Below, in pieces: positions 52,573-62,156 of a stretch of 64,000 nt of DNA. Each line of letters begins with the position of its first letter. Position 1 is the first letter of the stretch. The translations under genes were made by a program, and so were the position numbers. A model generated the notes under the pieces. That model did not search any database, was not told where the DNA came from, and saw only the letters and a list, made by a program, of their open reading frames with translations. The stretch covers positions 186,001 through 250,000 of the forward strand of contig NZ_JAFBGL010000006.1 in NCBI RefSeq assembly GCF_016811075.1. The letters are read 5' to 3'. This DNA is from Oceaniferula flava. Its GTDB lineage: Bacteria > Verrucomicrobiota > Verrucomicrobiia > Verrucomicrobiales > Akkermansiaceae.

Positions 52573-53310
52573 ATGACCTCACGCTGCGCCGTCCGGATTT
52601 TCCTGTTTATCACCTTGCCGCTGGCATGGTCCGCCTGCTCGCCCAGTGTCACCGAACACGAGGTCACGCCCGCCAAGAATGGGGAGTATGTGATTTTGCT
52701 GCACGGCTTGGCCCGGTCGCCCCAATCCATGGAACCGCTGGCGCAGGCATTGCAGGAGGAAGGCTACGGAACCTGCAACACCGGTTATCCATCGACCAAG
52801 CGCACCGTTCCAGAGCTCTCAGGCACCTCGCTGCGTGAGGCGGTGGCGAAATGCAGGCAGCTGGGCGCGCGCAAAATCCACTTCATCGGCCACTCAATGG
52901 GCGCGATGCTGGCTCGCTACCATCTGGTGGTTGAACCACCCAAGGAAGCGGGTCGACTGATCCAGCTGGCCCCTCCGAATCAAGGGAGTGAGGTGGTGGA
53001 TAATCTGGTCGACCGGCCTATTTTCAAAGCCGTAAACGGCCCGGCTGGGAGCACCCTGGGCACCGACCCGCGCTCGCTCGCCGCCAAACTGCCCGCGCTC
53101 ACCCACGAGACTCTGATTATTGCTGGTCGGCGATCGGTGAACCCGATCAATTCCCTGATGATCCCCGGCCCGGACGACGGTAAAGTCTCGGTGGAAAATA
53201 CCAAGGCCACGGGCATGAAACGCCATATCGTGCTGGCCTGCTCGCATCCGGTGATCATGAAGAAAAGGCGCACCATCGAGGAGTGCATACGCTTTCTCCA
53301 AGGCGGCTGA
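52573..53310 (+). CDS. Lipoprotein alpha/beta hydrolase (lipase/esterase type)
   Basis: A 245-residue protein with a lipoprotein signal ending LAWSAC (C22). The alpha/beta hydrolase motifs are VILLHGLARSPQSM (oxyanion), the nucleophile elbow IGHSMGAMLARY, and a late His in LACSHPVIMK. A charge-relay Asp lies near GPDDGKVS. It resembles the PGAP1/LipA esterase group and may act on membrane lipids or esters. It follows pabB by 12 bases. Confidence 0.82.
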   Translation: MTSRCAVRIFLFITLPLAWSACSPSVTEHEVTPAKNGEYVILLHGLARSPQSMEPLAQALQEEGYGTCNTGYPSTKRTVPELSGTSLREAVAKCRQLGARKIHFIGHSMGAMLARYHLVVEPPKEAGRLIQLAPPNQGSEVVDNLVDRPIFKAVNGPAGSTLGTDPRSLAAKLPALTHETLIIAGRRSVNPINSLMIPGPDDGKVSVENTKATGMKRHIVLACSHPVIMKKRRTIEECIRFLQGG

Positions 53311-53420
53311 ATCCGCTGGTGATGGGGCTTGGCGGCGATGCCGACTTTCTAATTAGATTGACGCTTGGGCATGAATCACTAGGGTGCTGCCCTACCGCCT
53401 CACCACCACCTATTTTTATT

Positions 53421-53648
53421 ATGCGTTCTATTTCCCTACTATTTGTCGCCGCCCTGCTGGCTCTGACCCCATCATGCTCCCTGCTCAGCAGCCTGCTGAA
53501 AATTCCAGCCAGTGCCGTGCAAATGGCGACCCGCACCGTGGGCCTCAGCGGTCTCACCGATGAAGCTCCCCAGCCTGAAGAGGACGCCGAACTTGGTGCC
53601 CTGAACGAGCCAGCTGCCGAGGTTGATGCCGTGGGCAACGACCAGTAA
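53421..53648 (+). CDS. Small lipoprotein of unknown function
   Basis: A 75-residue protein from ATG 53421 with a lipoprotein signal (LFVAALLALTPSC, Cys 19). The mature part is short: an amphipathic region, then an acidic Glu/Asp-rich tail (PQPEEDAELGALNEP). No family recognised. It lies about 110 bases after the lipase gene; the intervening sequence may hold its own promoter. A bidirectional terminator follows. Confidence 0.65.
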   Translation: MRSISLLFVAALLALTPSCSLLSSLLKIPASAVQMATRTVGLSGLTDEAPQPEEDAELGALNEPAAEVDAVGNDQ

Positions 53649-53673
53649 TTCCTAAACTGGCGATTATCATTCA

Positions 53674-53715
53674 CAAAAAAAAGCGCGACCTGGTGACAGG
53701 CCGCGCTTTTTTGTA
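53674..53715. terminator. Bidirectional terminator
   Basis: AAAAAAGCGCG pairs with CGCGCTTTTTT, with a small bulge and an inner CC/GG. A-runs and T-runs flank the stem. It serves the small lipoprotein (plus) and the superoxide dismutase (minus). Confidence 0.88.
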
Positions 53716-53734
53716 GGATCGATAATCGGGTCGA

Positions 53735-54391
<657 letters not shown>

Positions 54392-54571
54392 AATATTTAA
54401 GTTAGATAGGTTTTTAAGTTGTTGGGTTGTCTTTGGCTTCGTGCGGGATTATTCATCCGTTAGCAGCAAACGCTGTCGACGCGGGTACTATGACGTAGCT
54501 AAGTGTCATCGCAAGTAAAACTCTGTGCAGCGCCTGCTGCCTGCTCGAATCTCATTCTTCATTTTCCTCTT

Positions 54572-56116
54572 ATGATCACACCTGAATTGCTCCCTTACAT
54601 TACTACCGGAGTGGGCCTGCTCACCGGATTTATTATTACCTGGCTGCTGATGAACGCCAAGGTGAAGTCCCAGGCTAGCGTGGCCGCCGAGAAGCTGTTG
54701 TCGTCCAGCGAGAAAAACCAACAGCTGATCCACGATCTCGAAACTCTGCGCAAGAAATACGATGACCTTCAGGTGGTGGAGTCAGCCCTCCGCCAGACCG
54801 GCACCGAACTCGAGGTGCGTTTGAAGGAGGAGAAAAAAGCAGCGGACGAGAAGCAAGCGATGTTGGAAAAGGCGGAGGCCCGTCTGACCGATACCTTCAA
54901 AGCACTTTCCGCCGATGCTCTGAAATCGACCCAAGACCAGTTCCTCTCGATGGCGAAAAACAGCCTGAAGGTGCAGCAGCAGGAGGCGTCCAGCGAGCTG
55001 GAGAAACGCAAGACTGCGGTCGAACAGCTGGTAAAACCCATCTCCCAAACGCTGGAAAAAGTTCAAAACCAGATCTCCGAAAGCGAGAAGATGCGCGAGG
55101 GCGACAAGCAGGCGCTGAAACAGCAAATCGTGCACATCACCGAGGCCAACCTTGGCCTGCAGAAAGAAACCTCCAAGCTGGTGAAGGCCCTGCGGCAACC
55201 GACCGGACGAGGTCAGTGGGGCGAGATGCAGCTGCGCCGGGTGGTGGAAATGGCAGGCATGCAGGAGCACTGCGACTTCGAAACGCAGACCACGACCACC
55301 AACGACGAAGGAAAACGCCTGCGTCCAGACCTCATCGTCAAGCTCCCGGGTGGCCAGCAGATTGTGGTCGATTCCAAAGCCCCGATGGATGCCTACCTTG
55401 ACGGCATCGAAGCCGATGATGATGACCAGCGTGCCACGGCCATGGCGCGTCATGCCGCCCAGGTGCGCAACCACATCCAACAGCTCAGCAGCAAACGCTA
55501 TCAGGACCAGTTCGCGACCACTCCGGAATTTGTCGTCCTTTTCCTCCCCAGCGAGGCCTTCTTCTCCGCTGCCCTTGCCGAGGACTCCACTCTGATCGAA
55601 CAAGGTGTCGATCAAGGCGTCATCCTCGCCACTCCCACCACGCTCATCGCGCTGCTGCGCGCCGTTTCCTTCGGCTGGCGTCAGGAGGCGCTGGCGCAGA
55701 ATGCACGTGAGATTTCGGCAGTCGGTCGCGAGCTCTACACCCGCCTCGGTGCCTTCGCCGGTCACGTGCAGAAGTTGGGTCGCAGCCTGAACTCGGCCGT
55801 TGGCGATTACAATAAAACGGTGGGCTCGTTGGAAACCAGAATCCTCACCGGCGCCCGCAAGTTCGAAGCCCTGGGCGCCTCTCCGGAGAGCAGCCAGATC
55901 GAAGTGGTCGAAGGTTTGGAGTCGGTTCCCCGTGAGATCCGCTCCGATCTGCCGGTTTACGAGAACCCGGAAATCCCCAGCGGCGAAGACTTCGCCATCG
56001 CCAACAGCGATCACCAGGACAAAGCCTTCGGCTTCCAGGGTTTCACCAGCCCCGGCGATTCGAATCAGCCTGACCCCAGCTCTGCCGCAGACGATCTGAG
56101 ATCGGCATTTGAGTAG
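54572..56116 (+). CDS. rmuC: DNA recombination protein RmuC
   Basis: A 514-residue protein. An N-terminal membrane helix (PYITTGVGLLTGFIITWLLM) is followed by a long coiled coil at about 30-190. The RmuC nuclease-like domain occupies about 200-420, with markers GRGQWGEMQLRRVVEM, LPGGQQIVVDSKAPMDAYLD and LPSEAFFSAAL. RmuC limits inversions at short inverted repeats. The C-terminal 90 residues are low-complexity and acidic. ATG 54572 gives the membrane helix at once. Confidence 0.9.
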   Translation: MITPELLPYITTGVGLLTGFIITWLLMNAKVKSQASVAAEKLLSSSEKNQQLIHDLETLRKKYDDLQVVESALRQTGTELEVRLKEEKKAADEKQAMLEKAEARLTDTFKALSADALKSTQDQFLSMAKNSLKVQQQEASSELEKRKTAVEQLVKPISQTLEKVQNQISESEKMREGDKQALKQQIVHITEANLGLQKETSKLVKALRQPTGRGQWGEMQLRRVVEMAGMQEHCDFETQTTTTNDEGKRLRPDLIVKLPGGQQIVVDSKAPMDAYLDGIEADDDDQRATAMARHAAQVRNHIQQLSSKRYQDQFATTPEFVVLFLPSEAFFSAALAEDSTLIEQGVDQGVILATPTTLIALLRAVSFGWRQEALAQNAREISAVGRELYTRLGAFAGHVQKLGRSLNSAVGDYNKTVGSLETRILTGARKFEALGASPESSQIEVVEGLESVPREIRSDLPVYENPEIPSGEDFAIANSDHQDKAFGFQGFTSPGDSNQPDPSSAADDLRSAFE

Positions 56117-56163
56117 GAAAATCGATCAGTGCGGAGCTTGGCGTTTTTGATCGGATATCGCCC

Positions 56164-56898
56164 TCACTTTCGAGGGAGGCGGCTCACCGTGAAGTTATCG
56201 ATCAGCAGGTGACTGTTCACCGTGCGGAAACCGAAATGCCCACTCGTGAGAGGGTCGCTGTCCTCCAGCTTGAAGATGACTTCTCCATCGCGTGAGTAGC
56301 TGGTGGTTTTGCCATCGGCGATGATTTTAATACGCAGAGTTTTGCCGCGTTTGTTGAGGTAGCGCGCGTCTTTGAGGTCGTGCTCGGGGAGCAGGGGGCG
56401 ACTGCCATCGCCCGGATAACGGCGGAAGCGGGTGCTGGTGTTGCGATTGCCACCGTAGCCAACGTAGTAGAGCTTGAGGTCATCGTAGTCGGAAAACTTG
56501 CCGCTGCGCTGTTTGTTGAGGGCAGATCCATCGGGAGCATTGGGATCGGTCGCCAGCCAGAAACAATTGAGGTCACTCAGACGGTCCGCCTTTTTCCCAT
56601 CGGGATCTTTTTTCAGCAACACCGTGGCATCATACTCGATCACCAAGGGCGTGCTGAGCTTGTGTTTGAACCAGATCGTGCAGCCTGAGCGATCGATGAT
56701 TTCCATCTGCCCCTTGGTATTGATGCGAACGCTGCCGCCGGCTTGTTGCTGCACCAGCCAGTTCGAGAGGTCGCCGGAAAAGTCATCGTGGTGGAGTGGC
56801 TTGCTAGTCTGGGAAGGCTCGGCCAGCAGCGGGCTGGAGATGAAGGTGGTGACCGCAGCGAGGGCGATCGACTGAAGCATCTGACGTCGTGTGGGCAT
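56164..56898 (-). CDS. Exported DUF6250-like protein (sugar-binding or hydrolase type)
   Basis: A 244-residue exported protein from ATG 56898. The N-terminus (MPTRRQMLQSIALAAVTTF) looks like a twin-arginine signal. The mature domain is a jelly-roll: LHHDDFSGDLSNWLVQQQ, IWFKHKLSTPLVIEYDATVL, LSDLNCFWLATDPNAPDGSA and TSGHFGFRTVNSHLLIDNFT. This layout suits the DUF6250 group of concanavalin-like proteins linked with glycan breakdown. Catalysis is not shown. It lies about 29 bases downstream of the lactonase gene. Confidence 0.8.
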   Translation of the reverse strand: MPTRRQMLQSIALAAVTTFISSPLLAEPSQTSKPLHHDDFSGDLSNWLVQQQAGGSVRINTKGQMEIIDRSGCTIWFKHKLSTPLVIEYDATVLLKKDPDGKKADRLSDLNCFWLATDPNAPDGSALNKQRSGKFSDYDDLKLYYVGYGGNRNTSTRFRRYPGDGSRPLLPEHDLKDARYLNKRGKTLRIKIIADGKTTSYSRDGEVIFKLEDSDPLTSGHFGFRTVNSHLLIDNFTVSRLPRK

Positions 56899-56926
56899 GG
56901 GGAATTGGGGGTTGGAATGGGGGAGC

Positions 56927-58042
56927 TTATTGGCGGAACTCGATGCACATCGCGGAGGGCACTTCGATTTGGTGACCGCTAAAGCTGAGCTTGCCGGTGG
57001 TGCGATCGATTCTGAAAACGGTGACGTTGTTAGAGCGCTGACCGGCGACCAATAACCACTGGCCGCTGGGGTCGAGATTGATGTTGCGGGGGATCCAGAC
57101 TTCCGCATGGATATTCTGGATGCGGGTCAGCTTCCCTTCCTCACCGACGCTGAAAACCGCGATGGAATCTCGCCCTTGCTTGGTGAGATCGCGGTTGGCG
57201 GCGTAGACGAACTGGCCGTCTTTGGAAACGCGGATTTCCGAGCAGGTGACCTTGGTCTTGTCCGCCCCGTCCGGCATCGTGCTGATCACCTGCTTGCGGC
57301 TGAGTTGGCCGCTGCTGGGATCTCGATCGTAAACCGAGATGTCCACGCTGAGTTCATTGAGGACGTAAGCTTGTTTGCCATCTTTGCCGAACTTCATGTG
57401 TCGGGGCCCCGCACCAGGCCGAGCTTCGGTAGCGCCCACCTTGGTGAGTTTCGCGCTTTCGGGGTCGATGGCGTAGGTGATGATTTTATCCATGCCGAGA
57501 TCCACGGCGTAGGCGAAGCGGTTGTTCGGTCCGTGGTAGATCGAGTGTGCGTGCGCTTGCTGCTGACGGTTCGGGTGCTGGCTGGATCCTTCGTGCTGGT
57601 GCAGGGAGGCCAGCTTGCCGAGGCTGCCGTCTTTGCCGACCGGTAACGAGACGATTTTTCCTTCCGAATAATTGGCACCCATCAGCATTCGATCGCTGGC
57701 GTCCAGGCTGATGTGGCAGAGGCTTTTGCCGCCGACGCCTTGCTCGCTGATCTTGTTGAGCTTGCCATCGTCGCCAATTTTCCAAGCAAACACCGCGCCT
57801 TGACCATCTTCTAACTGGGCGGTGGAGTAGATGTATTGCTGGCTGGGGTGCATGCAGATGAATCCGGCATCCTTCACCTTGCCTGCCAGAGTGGCTGGCG
57901 TCAGTGCGCCGGTCGTGTTGTTCAGTTCGGTGGTGAAAACCCCGCCACCTCGGGTGCCCAGATAGACCCGGGTGGAATCATCGGCCGCCGCGGCCATCAG
58001 GGTGCTACTGCTCAGGAGGAGGGCGGTGAGGAATCGCTTCAT
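56927..58042 (-). CDS. Exported lactonase-family (6-phosphogluconolactonase/YbhE-like) beta-propeller protein
   Basis: A 371-residue seven-bladed propeller with a signal peptide (LTALLLSSSTLMAAAADDST). Repeats carry the family phrases VYLGTRGGGVFTTELNNTTG, GAGPRHMKFGKDGKQAYVLN, TCSEIRVSKDGQFVYAANRD and WIPRNINLDPSGQWLLVAGQ. Cytoplasmic YbhE hydrolyses 6-phosphogluconolactone; the exported version probably acts on another lactone or binds ligand. It is the first gene of a two-gene unit with the DUF6250 protein. Confidence 0.85.
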   Translation of the reverse strand: MKRFLTALLLSSSTLMAAAADDSTRVYLGTRGGGVFTTELNNTTGALTPATLAGKVKDAGFICMHPSQQYIYSTAQLEDGQGAVFAWKIGDDGKLNKISEQGVGGKSLCHISLDASDRMLMGANYSEGKIVSLPVGKDGSLGKLASLHQHEGSSQHPNRQQQAHAHSIYHGPNNRFAYAVDLGMDKIITYAIDPESAKLTKVGATEARPGAGPRHMKFGKDGKQAYVLNELSVDISVYDRDPSSGQLSRKQVISTMPDGADKTKVTCSEIRVSKDGQFVYAANRDLTKQGRDSIAVFSVGEEGKLTRIQNIHAEVWIPRNINLDPSGQWLLVAGQRSNNVTVFRIDRTTGKLSFSGHQIEVPSAMCIEFRQ

Positions 58043-58124
58043 GGCGCAAGCATACTAGCTGCTGCCCTCAGAGACATCAAAAAAGGAGATCCTCCCCAAG
58101 CAAGGATGTCATACCACGGAGAGG

Positions 58125-58233
58125 GCGCTCGAACTGCGTTCTCATCTATTCACCAGGGCACAAAAAACGTTACCGGTGTGGGTAACGTTAGAAATCAATG
58201 AATGTTTTTTCAAATGGAGCGGGTGAACGGATT
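58125..58233. repeat. Direct repeat copy A: terminator hairpin plus tRNA-Gly 3' end
   Basis: This copy repeats the 58312-58420 segment at high identity. It includes a full terminator hairpin (58166-58189) and 29 bases matching the 3' end of tRNA-Gly with CCA (TGGAGCGGGTGAACGGATT, near 58215-58233). It then ends; no complete tRNA follows. Confidence 0.85.
58161..58189 (-). terminator. Duplicate tRNA terminator, copy A
   Basis: AACGTTACC / GGTAACGTT (58166-58174, 58181-58189) form a perfect 9-base stem with a GGTGTG loop and T-run on the minus strand. It repeats the functional terminator at 58349. Confidence 0.8.
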
Positions 58234-58311
58234 GCCTGGGGGCTGTGCTGGGTAGTCAGTTTCTTGGGAAACTGTGGGGGGAGAAAGCCGTGATGCACGG
58301 CACTGCGTGGT

Positions 58312-58420
58312 GCGCTCGAACTGCGTTCTCATCCGTTCACCAAGGCACAAAAAAACGTTACCGGTGTGGGTAACGTTAGAAATCAAAAAGCTAGTTTCAA
58401 ATGGAGCGGGTGAACGGATT
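58312..58420. repeat. Direct repeat copy B: terminator hairpin plus tRNA-Gly 3' end
   Basis: Intact counterpart of 58125-58233. It spans the region downstream of the tRNA on the minus strand and runs into the 3' third of the tRNA gene. Confidence 0.85.
58349..58377 (-). terminator. Rho-independent terminator of tRNA-Gly
   Basis: A 9-base perfect stem AACGTTACC (58354-58362) with GGTAACGTT (58369-58377), followed on the minus strand by seven Ts (58349-58355). It lies 25 bases after the tRNA 3' end. Confidence 0.9.
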
Positions 58421-58476
58421 CGAACCGTCGACATCGACCTTGGCAAGGTCGCGCTCTACCACTGAGCTACACCCGC
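58402..58476 (-). tRNA. tRNA-Gly (GCC)
   Basis: On the minus strand the cloverleaf is complete. Acceptor GCGGGTG pairs with CACCCGC, and the D-arm is GCTC-GAGC. The anticodon arm CGACC-TTGCCAA-GGTCG gives anticodon GCC. The T-arm is GACGG-TTCGAAT-CCGTT. The CCA end is encoded in the gene (TGG at 58402-58404). It reads glycine GGC codons. Confidence 0.97.
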
Positions 58477-58523
58477 GTCACAATTTGATGAACCGTTGCC
58501 AGTTCGCTTGCTTGCGCGGGGGT

Positions 58524-58551
58524 TATTTACACTGAGATCAACTTCTGACAA
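58524..58551 (-). promoter_or_regulatory. Likely tRNA-Gly promoter
   Basis: On the minus strand TTGTCA (58551-58546) and TAAATA (58529-58524) are 16 bases apart. The -10 is 47 bases upstream of the tRNA 5' end, a normal leader length. The match is good but is not otherwise supported. Confidence 0.5.
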
Positions 58552-58626
58552 GATCTTTTTTAGTGAAAATGCGATTTTTTTTCGTTTGGTATTTGGATTT
58601 TGGTGAGGAGAACATAAAGAACGTGC

Positions 58627-59412
58627 ATGGACATCCTCAGCGAGATCATGCAGCACAAGCAAAGTGAGGTGGAGCAGATTCTGCCTCAGCTGGAGAAATA
58701 TCGTGCCGCGGCACTGGAGCGCAACGACTTCGGCGGATTCCGCACGGCATTGGATCGTGGGCCCGATCGCTTGGGCATCATTGCCGAGGTGAAGCAGGCG
58801 TCGCCGTCGGCTGGCATTATCGATCCTAACTTCGATCCTCTGCGTCAGGCGAATATGTATATCGATGGAGGAGCCAGTTGCATGTCCGTGTTAACGGATC
58901 AGAAGTATTTCAAGGGATCACTCGCTGATCTAACGAAAATTTCACCAACGTCTAACATTCCACTACTGCGCAAAGATTTCATTTGTCACGAAATCCAGAT
59001 TTACGAAGCCATCATCGCAGGGGCGGATGCCATTCTGCTGATTGTGGCCGCTTTGGATCAGGAGACATTAAAACGTCTGCACCGCGAAGCACTCGATTTC
59101 CAGCTCGATGTGCTGGTGGAGGTGCATGATCTCGAAGAAATGGAGCGAGCACTCGACCTGGGTGCCGATCTGATTGGGATCAATAACCGCAACCTGAAAA
59201 CTTTCAAAACCGACCTCGCCACGACCGAACAACTTGCCGACGAGGTGGGTGATGATGTTCTGTTAGTCAGTGAGTCGGGTATCAAAACGGCGGCCGACTG
59301 CCTCCGGGTGTTAGAAGCCGGTGCCAATGCTGTGCTGGTGGGCGAAACGCTGATGAAGGCGAATAATCCGGCAGAAACCATGCAGCAGTGGCTGGATATC
59401 CGCCTGCCGTAG
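58627..59412 (+). CDS. trpC: Indole-3-glycerol phosphate synthase
   Basis: Fourth step of tryptophan synthesis. A 261-residue TIM barrel: SEIMQHKQSEVEQI, GIIAEVKQASPSAGIIDPNF with the catalytic Lys, LRKDFICHEIQIYEA, VLVEVHDLEEMERA, IGINNRNLKTFK and VSESGIKTAAD. It is a single gene without trpD or trpB beside it. The best ribosome site, GAGGAG, is about 16 bases before the ATG, further than usual, so initiation may be weak or the site may not be the true one. The tRNA-Gly promoter faces away upstream. Confidence 0.93.
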   Translation: MDILSEIMQHKQSEVEQILPQLEKYRAAALERNDFGGFRTALDRGPDRLGIIAEVKQASPSAGIIDPNFDPLRQANMYIDGGASCMSVLTDQKYFKGSLADLTKISPTSNIPLLRKDFICHEIQIYEAIIAGADAILLIVAALDQETLKRLHREALDFQLDVLVEVHDLEEMERALDLGADLIGINNRNLKTFKTDLATTEQLADEVGDDVLLVSESGIKTAADCLRVLEAGANAVLVGETLMKANNPAETMQQWLDIRLP

Positions 59413-59444
59413 TCGGGTCGTCGTCACGGTGCGCAGTGGGCAAC

Positions 59445-59825
59445 TTAGTCGCTCAGCTGCGCTTGGATGGCCTTGAGAATGTCATCCAGACCGGAGGTCT
59501 TGCTGACAAAGGGAAGGCCGCCATTCATCTGGATGCCGCCGGGGTTATCCGGGTTTTCCTCCACCAGTGCGGTGAGCATGAGCACGGGTGTTTTGGCTAA
59601 CATAAAATCCGAACGGATCGCACTGACCACATCGCCACCGTCCATCCCGGGCATGACCAGATCAATGATGCAGATGTCAGGCTGCAGGTTGCGCGCGGTC
59701 TCGAGCGCCTCCCGCGGGTCGTTGATCTGGGTGACCTGATAACCGGATGCCTCCAGGTTCTCTGCCAGCAGTGTGGTGAAATCAACTTCGTCGTCGATTA
59801 ATAGGATTTTGGGATTTTCATTCAT
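59445..59825 (-). CDS. Single-domain response regulator
   Basis: A 126-residue receiver from ATG 59825 with no output domain. Acidic pocket LLIDDEVDF, phospho-acceptor Asp in DICIIDLVMPGMDGGD, and VLMLTALV before the conserved region; the usual Lys of the last strand is seen in PFVSKTSGLDDI. It lies 45 bases downstream of the PAS kinase on the same strand and is its likely partner; it may act by protein contact. Confidence 0.87.
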   Translation of the reverse strand: MNENPKILLIDDEVDFTTLLAENLEASGYQVTQINDPREALETARNLQPDICIIDLVMPGMDGGDVVSAIRSDFMLAKTPVLMLTALVEENPDNPGGIQMNGGLPFVSKTSGLDDILKAIQAQLSD

Positions 59826-59870
59826 ACATAACACTCTCGCTCGGTTTCTCTGGGCAATCAAGTTAGAACG

Positions 59871-62039
59871 CTATTCTTTCATCACTTTCAGGGTCAGGGT
59901 GGCACTGGCGCCACGACAGTCATCGCGGTTGGCCAATAGCAGCTCGCCGCCGTGAAGCTCGGCAATTTTCCGCGAGACGGTGAGGCCCAGCCCGGTGCCC
60001 TTGCCGGTGGCTTTGGTGGTGAAGAAGGGGTCGAACAACTTGTTAAGCACTTCTTCGGGGATGCCTTTGCCGGTGTCGGTGACATGGATGCGGATCATCT
60101 GGTCGCCTTCACGGATCCGCTCTTTCAGTCGGGACCCTTCGTCATGAGCGACATTTTCCATGCTCACCAGCTGGGTGCGGATGGTTAGGGTGCCGCCGCC
60201 TTCCATGGCGTGCATGGCATTGATGAAAATATTCACCAGCACCTGCTCGATCTTGGTCTGATCGGCCTCGACGTTGGGTAGGTTCTCACCGGGGGTGAAA
60301 TCGATGGTGATACCGCTTTTCACCAGTTGGTATTCGATCAATTCCAGCGCTTCGGTCACCAGCCTGTTAGGATCATGGCTTTGTAAATCGATGCGCCGAT
60401 CCGATGAGTAGTCGACCAGACCGCGGACGATTTTTTTCGCCCGATCGATGCCGCGTTTCATCCGTTCGATGGTGTCCTGGCCCTTGCTGTCGTCCTCTGG
60501 AAGTCGGCGTGCGAGCAGCTCTAGGCCCATGCCAATCATCGCCAGCGGGTTCTTCACCTCGTGGGCCACGCCGGCGGCCAGACGGCCTACCGATTCCATT
60601 TTTTCCGCCTGAATCAGCTGTTCGTGGGCGCTGGTGAGGTTTTCGTGAGTTTGCATCAGCTCCTGGTTGAGCTTCTGCAATTCCTTCTCCGCCTGCTTGC
60701 GCACGGTGATGTCGGTGGAGATGCCGCCGACGGCGTAGATGTCGCCGCGCAGGTCGCGCATGGGGAACTTCATCGACACATAATTGCGCTGCTCATCTTT
60801 GACGGTGAGAGTTTCATCAAACTGCAGCGGCTCGCCCCGCTTGATCACCAAGGAGTCATTTTTCTGCAAGCGTTGGACGACCTTGGAATCGCCGATCACC
60901 TCGAGATCGGTTTTTCCCACCACCTCGGCGGCCTTGACGTTGAAAAGCTCCTCAAAGCGGCGGTTGACCATGAGGTATTTGCCGGTGACGGATTTGGCAT
61001 ACATCGGAGAGGGACTGTTATCGACGATTTCCTGCATCCGGTGTTCCGTCTGGCGCAGCGCTTCGCGGGCCTTCTCCTGTTCGGTGACATCGCGGTTGAT
61101 GCCCAGAATGCCGGAGACCTGACCGTCCTTGTCCTTGATCGGGACCTTGGTCGTGATGATATGACGTTTGGCACCGCTGGAGTTCAGCATTTTGTAGGTG
61201 TTGTGGACGACCACTTCCTGCTTGTCCATAACCGCTTTATCGTCGGCCAAGAAGCGCGATGAATGTTCGTTGGGGAAAAAATCGTAGGGAGTTTTCCCCA
61301 CCACGTCGGCCGGGCTCTCAGCGCCGACAAATTCGGCCAGCGCCTTATTCGCGACCCTGTATTTGCCGCGATCGTCGCGGATGTAGATCCCGTCGGGAAT
61401 GCTGTCGAGAAGGGTCCTCAAGGTGTTGCGTTCCTTTTCCAGGGCATTCTGCGCTTCCACCATCTCCGTGATGTTACTGGAAACCCCGAAGGTGCCGATG
61501 GTGCGTCCTTTTTTATCGCGCAGGGGTAGCTTGGAAGTCAGCACCCAGGCATCGCCTCCGCCTTCCAAGTTCTCCTTCTCGATGAAGCGTTCCTTGCCTT
61601 TGCCGCTGGCGAGGATTTGAATTTCGTCTTCGCGGTTTTTCTTAGCATTTTCCGGATCGAGGAACTCGGCATCTGATTGGCCAATCATCTCCTCCGGGGT
61701 CATGCCGGAATAATCGGCGAGCGCCTTGTTCACCTGGATGAATTTCGACTCGCGGTCTTTAAAATAAATCCACGACGGCAGGTGATCCATCAGAGCGTTG
61801 AAATAGCGCTCGGCGACATCGCGCTGATTGCGGGCCCGCTTGAGCGCCTGCTGGCTCTCGAGCAGTTCCAGCCGAGATGATCCAATAGCGCCTACCATCA
61901 GCATTAGCAAAACCAGCCCAAGCCCCAGGCAGCACCACCTGCCCCAGCCGGGAATTTCCTGAGCCACAGCCAAGGCAACTAACAGTATGGCCACCACAGC
62001 GCCCATGAGTGCAAACAGCCGATCATTTCCCAAATTCAC
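59871..62039 (-). CDS. Membrane PAS-domain sensor histidine kinase
   Basis: A 722-residue kinase. Two membrane helices lie at about 9-28 and 35-54, with almost no periplasmic part. Three PAS domains follow, at about 77-195, 205-325 and 333-450, so sensing is probably cytoplasmic (redox, light or small ligands). The dimer domain has H493 in AAGVAHEVKNPLAMI. The ATPase carries NIFINAMHAMEGGG, DTGKGIPEE and GKGTGLGL. It is paired with the single receiver just downstream. Confidence 0.9.
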   Translation of the reverse strand: MNLGNDRLFALMGAVVAILLVALAVAQEIPGWGRWCCLGLGLVLLMLMVGAIGSSRLELLESQQALKRARNQRDVAERYFNALMDHLPSWIYFKDRESKFIQVNKALADYSGMTPEEMIGQSDAEFLDPENAKKNREDEIQILASGKGKERFIEKENLEGGGDAWVLTSKLPLRDKKGRTIGTFGVSSNITEMVEAQNALEKERNTLRTLLDSIPDGIYIRDDRGKYRVANKALAEFVGAESPADVVGKTPYDFFPNEHSSRFLADDKAVMDKQEVVVHNTYKMLNSSGAKRHIITTKVPIKDKDGQVSGILGINRDVTEQEKAREALRQTEHRMQEIVDNSPSPMYAKSVTGKYLMVNRRFEELFNVKAAEVVGKTDLEVIGDSKVVQRLQKNDSLVIKRGEPLQFDETLTVKDEQRNYVSMKFPMRDLRGDIYAVGGISTDITVRKQAEKELQKLNQELMQTHENLTSAHEQLIQAEKMESVGRLAAGVAHEVKNPLAMIGMGLELLARRLPEDDSKGQDTIERMKRGIDRAKKIVRGLVDYSSDRRIDLQSHDPNRLVTEALELIEYQLVKSGITIDFTPGENLPNVEADQTKIEQVLVNIFINAMHAMEGGGTLTIRTQLVSMENVAHDEGSRLKERIREGDQMIRIHVTDTGKGIPEEVLNKLFDPFFTTKATGKGTGLGLTVSRKIAELHGGELLLANRDDCRGASATLTLKVMKE

Positions 62040-62156
62040 CCTATCAGTAAACCACAGGTGCCACGACGATTCCAGTCATTTAGAAATCATCATCTTGGCA
62101 AGAGGTGTGCCACGAAGGTGATCTTCCCAATCTAACACGTGACGGTGCAATCGTGT

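Noticed and set aside
54782-56014. 410-codon open frame on the minus strand
   Set aside because: It lies antisense to rmuC, which has the full RmuC domain, and shows only Leu/Gly-rich composition.
58125-58420. Two repeats with hairpins, considered as a CRISPR or REP array
   Set aside because: There are only two copies, of about 109 bases, and they contain tRNA and terminator sequence. This is a tRNA-tail duplication, not an array.
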